The notes under the pieces were generated by a model. The model was given only the letters and a program-made list of their open reading frames with translations, was not told where the DNA came from and searched no databases. Positions 60,501 to 64,000 of a stretch of 64,000 bases of DNA are shown piece after piece (positions within the stretch are counted from its first letter, which is position 1; every line of letters begins with the position of its first letter). Origin of the DNA: Balanoglossus misakiensis (Eukaryota > Hemichordata); NCBI GenBank assembly GCA_040954595.2, contig CM082578.2, positions 7,750,001-7,814,000 on the forward strand, given 5' to 3'. Both the position numbers and the translations under genes were made by a program.

Positions 60501-63500
60501 CTGGAAGAAAATCAAGGAAAATTGTATAGTTATTCTAGAAAGGATGTGGGAAAAGTGGCAGTAATTCTGAGGATTGTTTTGGATCAAAGTTTATTATTCT
60601 ATGATGGTGTAGTGCATTGCAGTTTTAAGTTTATAGGTAGAAGTCACTGTGTTATAATGTACCTGTACAGATTGTCTCTATATGATCATGGCTAACTGAA
60701 TGAATCATGTGAATGGCAGAATGAATGGCAGAATGAATGAATGGATGGCAGAATGAATGAATGAATGAATGGCAGAATGAATGAATGAATGAATGAATGA
60801 GTGAAGTGGGTTAGTGAGTGTGAGTGAGCAGATGGATGGATGGATGAATGAATGAATAAATGAATATCTTGCCATCATTTGAATTATTTTTTGTGTGACT
60901 GTAATCTACAATATCATCAATCATGACAAAATATATTAAATTTGAAATTACAGCTTCATTTCGTCAGTGAATCTTATGCAAATACCTATGAAGAAATTAT
61001 ATTCACAAATAGTACCATAAGTAAAGTCCTTCCAGATATGATGTTTGATGGTAATGAAGAGCACTTCTACATGGTCTCGGGTTCCAGTGTGAGTATTGGG
61101 AAAATAATGACCTAGCTAGTACTTATGTACATACATGCAAGATGACCATGCTAGCATAGTCAGTCACTTGTGTTGATGATGTAGCTTGCCATACAGAATA
61201 ACGTCAGTTTTAGTCTATGTACCATACCTGTTGTCAGTCATAAGTGTTCATACAAGTATTGAGTTGAATGCTGTATTTACACATTTTATTGTCTTCATTA
61301 TATACACCAGAGCAAAATTGTTACATAAAATCAGCTGGCAAATATTAAACTTTTATGTAAATGACAAAGAATATCTATGGCAAATCATCGTCTAATATCT
61401 CTGTAATGTTCATGGAATTATCCATAGTCCCCTTAAGCAATTTTGTATACCATTGCTAGCATGTGGATTTTTTTTAATTTGATGAATCACTGACTTCTTA
61501 CATGTAGAGGACTACTCCTATTTGTTCTGTAAATAATAGGTGCGTAAAATGAAAGTGGAAGCCTGCAGTCAGTATACTACCTGTGAAGACTGCTTTGAAT
61601 CAATGGATCCTTATTGTGGATGGTGCAACTTGGATAGAAGGTTAGACAAGGACGTTTCCATCATGATATACAGTACTTGTTCATATAAAACCACAAGTTG
61701 TAATAAGTTTTAATTGTGGTCAATTAATTAATTGTTATTGATGCCAATATTGAATGAAATTTTCCAAATACAGCTGTATATTCAGAATTACCACCAAAGG
61801 ATGTTAAAATGCTCAGGATATGTAATGTAAAAGTATTTATCATTTTCCCATTCAACAAATATTTTCAGTTTTTGTGACTGGTATGTTCATACTCCAGGTT
61901 AATTAGAGCGTACCAGGCCATAAACTTTGAGGAAATTTCGGCATTTTTGGCAAAACATCATCCCCTTAAATAACCGCTGTCAGTACTGGTACATGAGGTT
62001 CATGTCAGTCATTGTGGAATGTAATGCAAGTTAAAATATTTATTTCTATTTAGATGCTCTATAGTCTCCAACTGTACCAGAGCATATGAATTGTCAAGAT
62101 GGCTTCATAGCTTCAACAACAGCTTGTGTGTGGAAATAGCATCGATTGAACCTGAAGAGGGTATACCAGTCAATGTCACTCACCGGGTAAGAAAGTGAAA
62201 ATACAGATAAACAGTTTTGAAAGATGCTATACCTGCTCTGCATGGTGGGTATAATCTTGATGTGTGGTAGCATATACATGATTGTTGTTACAACAACATA
62301 CACTATTTTATAACTAGTAGTGTACAATGTATATAATATTTGGTGCGGGGCAACATCTGTACCATAATGGTACATACGTGTATAAGTTCATGTCATGATA
62401 TGATCCATATAGCATATATTCACCTGGTGTCCATTTTGGTATGATTTCTTATGTCTAGATGTTTTCTCAAGCATATTTTAACAGTGGCTTTGGCTAGAAT
62501 GACTCTATCCACCCTTAGTTTCTTGTGTTTTCTTGTAAATCAGTCGATCCCTTTGGGACTAGGTCATTGACAATGACTTATAAATTTCCATCATGGCATA
62601 TGGGCTTACATGCATGTACATGTGCATCTTTCTGTTTTGAAGATTATACTGAATATGATAGAGTTACCAGAAGTAGACGATGGAAATGTCTATAGTTGCA
62701 ACTATGATGGTTATTTCAATACAACTGGGGAGAAAGATGGCTTGAAGTTAAAATGTGACACACCACCTCTGGAGAATCGACCCGAAATACCAGCTGGAGA
62801 AGGTGAGGTTGACTGCTATGACTAATATTATATAATTCAACCTACAAAACCACATAACCACCCACCTGACCAACCTATCTAAACACCAACCAATCAACAT
62901 CATTTGATAATTGCTGTCTCTGGAGAGACTTGCCTCTTTTAACATCAATGTACTTATCTTAACTAATATTCATTTGTTGAAATGATATTTGCATCACGCA
63001 GTAAAATCCATTCGTTATCATATTGGAACCATGACCATACACTTTCCCAATCAGCAAACTTCAAATTCATGTTGATTTCTATATTTGTCTGTATTTACAA
63101 AATATATATTACAAGTGTAGACGACATACACACATCTAGAATCTGTCATTTAGAATTTTGCTTATATTATAGAAAGTTCATTTCACACTTGTTCATGCAT
63201 GAAGAAAACTGTGTCTTCTTTATTCCAAAAACCTCAAAAATCAAGTGTGCGTGAGGATGCAAGACAAAGAAGTTATTTCCTGTGGCCTTCTCTGTTTTTC
63301 AGATCATGTGACCATTCAACTATATGTCAGAAGCAGTGAAACAGACATAGATTTTGTGAACAAAGATTTTCACTTTTATGACTGTTCTGTACATAAGTCG
63401 TAAGTCCTCCTTTTTCATTACCTTTTTTCAGCAAAATGGTTAGCCTAGCTGTCATATTAAATTTTGCATGTATGTACTGCAGAAGATTAAATTAAATGTA

Positions 63501-64000
63501 TGAATAAAATAAGGTTTTAAAACATATGAAACATGTCTTGACACAACCACCAAAATCATATTACAACTTTTATGAATTTTCTCATCAGATGTTCTGCATG
63601 TGTGACTAGTAATTGGGCGTGTAATTGGTGTGTCTATGAAAACAGGTGTACTCACTATCTGGACAGTTGTCCACATGATGATTCTGAATCTATTGTGATT
63701 GGTGATAACGTAAGTGTACCAGTACCAAAAATCAAGAGAAATATCATGAGAAGCATGATACCTTTATTAAGTTTTAAATGTACAGTCCTCTATGCAAATT
63801 TAACCATAAGTGTTACAGTGGAAAGTTGAAATAGCCAATCACAGATTTTCAGTGGGTGGCAAACTTGAGAAAAAAACTACATGCCACCATGGTCATTTCA
63901 ACACTGAGACATGTTTTTTGACCATTGTACATAATAATTGTCATAGATACAAAACATTATAAATTGTATATATCATAGGTGCGTTTGAAGACAGTGTCAG
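57523..64000 (+). CDS. Plexin, N-terminal part (plexin-B-like); continues beyond the window
   Basis: Exons: 57496-58611 (ATG at 57,523), 60275-60454, 60954-61088, 61540-61640, 62054-62186, 62643-62802, 63303-63399, 63589-63709 and probably 63979 onward. All join in frame, giving about 670 residues. Plexins are semaphorin receptors for axon guidance and cell migration at the plasma membrane. A signal peptide (hydrophobic 14-27) precedes a Sema domain to about residue 468. A PSI module follows (CEDCFESMDPYCGWC), then a region ending CDTPP before the next exon, as in plexins, then a second PSI (CSACVTSNWACNWCVYENRC). The CNWCV pattern of the second PSI and the RWLHSFNNSLC stretch after the first look more like plexin-B than plexin-A. 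The transmembrane and GAP parts lie outside the window. Met14 is an alternative start. Confidence 0.92.
58612..60274. other. Intron 1 (within coding region) of the plexin gene
   Basis: A 1.66-kb AT-rich intron between the large Sema exon and the next Sema exon. Open frames are short and featureless. Confidence 0.6.
60711..60866. repeat. GAAT/GGCA tetranucleotide repeat
   Basis: About 155 bases of GAAT units interrupted by GGCAGAAT and GGAT variants, in the plexin intron before the exon at 60,954. The mixture suggests an older, slipping array. Confidence 0.9.
63979..64000 (+). CDS. Start of the next plexin exon, cut by the window edge
   Basis: A TATCATAG acceptor is followed by an open phase-0 frame (VRLKTVS) to the window end. 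The phase matches the previous exon, but the fragment is too short to confirm. Confidence 0.4.

Overview
This is a stretch of animal nuclear DNA. It has intron-rich genes with GT-AG splice sites, microsatellites, a small inverted-repeat transposon and long AT-rich spacers. The families present (a very long multi-repeat cadherin, tandem SLC6 transporters, a plexin) are metazoan. Frequent ACATGTA and TAGGCCTA words and introns of 0.2-2 kb suggest a marine invertebrate, perhaps an echinoderm, hemichordate or amphioxus. That placement is an impression only, and a lophotrochozoan is not excluded.

Layout, all recognised genes on the + strand: (1) 1-10.6 kb has no recognisable protein exon. It holds an RFX-type X-box at 3.2 kb, two possible signal-peptide exons (3.93 and 9.6 kb) and a MITE-like element at 8.3 kb. 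(2) 10,616-26,964 is a 26-exon gene for a single-pass cadherin. About 2,742 residues are visible: 23 cadherin (EC) repeats, an unassigned membrane-proximal region, one transmembrane helix and a tail of about 125 residues. Every exon junction keeps frame, and only the signal-peptide exon is unresolved. (3) 27-33.9 kb is spacer with a CACCA-type repeat. (4) 33,967-40,633 and 43,259-52,547 are two tandem 13-exon SLC6 transporters (632 and 636 residues), closest to glycine-type transporters by motif. They have identical lengths for exons 2-12, and a few exons are far more alike than the rest. (5) 52.5-57.5 kb is spacer or plexin 5' region with a perfect 72-bp palindrome. (6) 57,523 to beyond the right edge is the N-terminal part of a plexin, more B-like than A-like (Sema, PSI, IPT, PSI).

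The most notable signal is in the cadherin. From EC4 to EC16 every even-numbered repeat ends in a non-canonical calcium linker, while the odd ones keep the DxND core or something close to it. EC8, EC10 and EC12 each carry the same predicted disulfide, and intron positions partly repeat in the same two-repeat rhythm. This points to an ectodomain built by duplicating a two-EC module. No operon, CRISPR, tRNA or rRNA was seen, and the genes show no evident functional link beyond all encoding membrane proteins.
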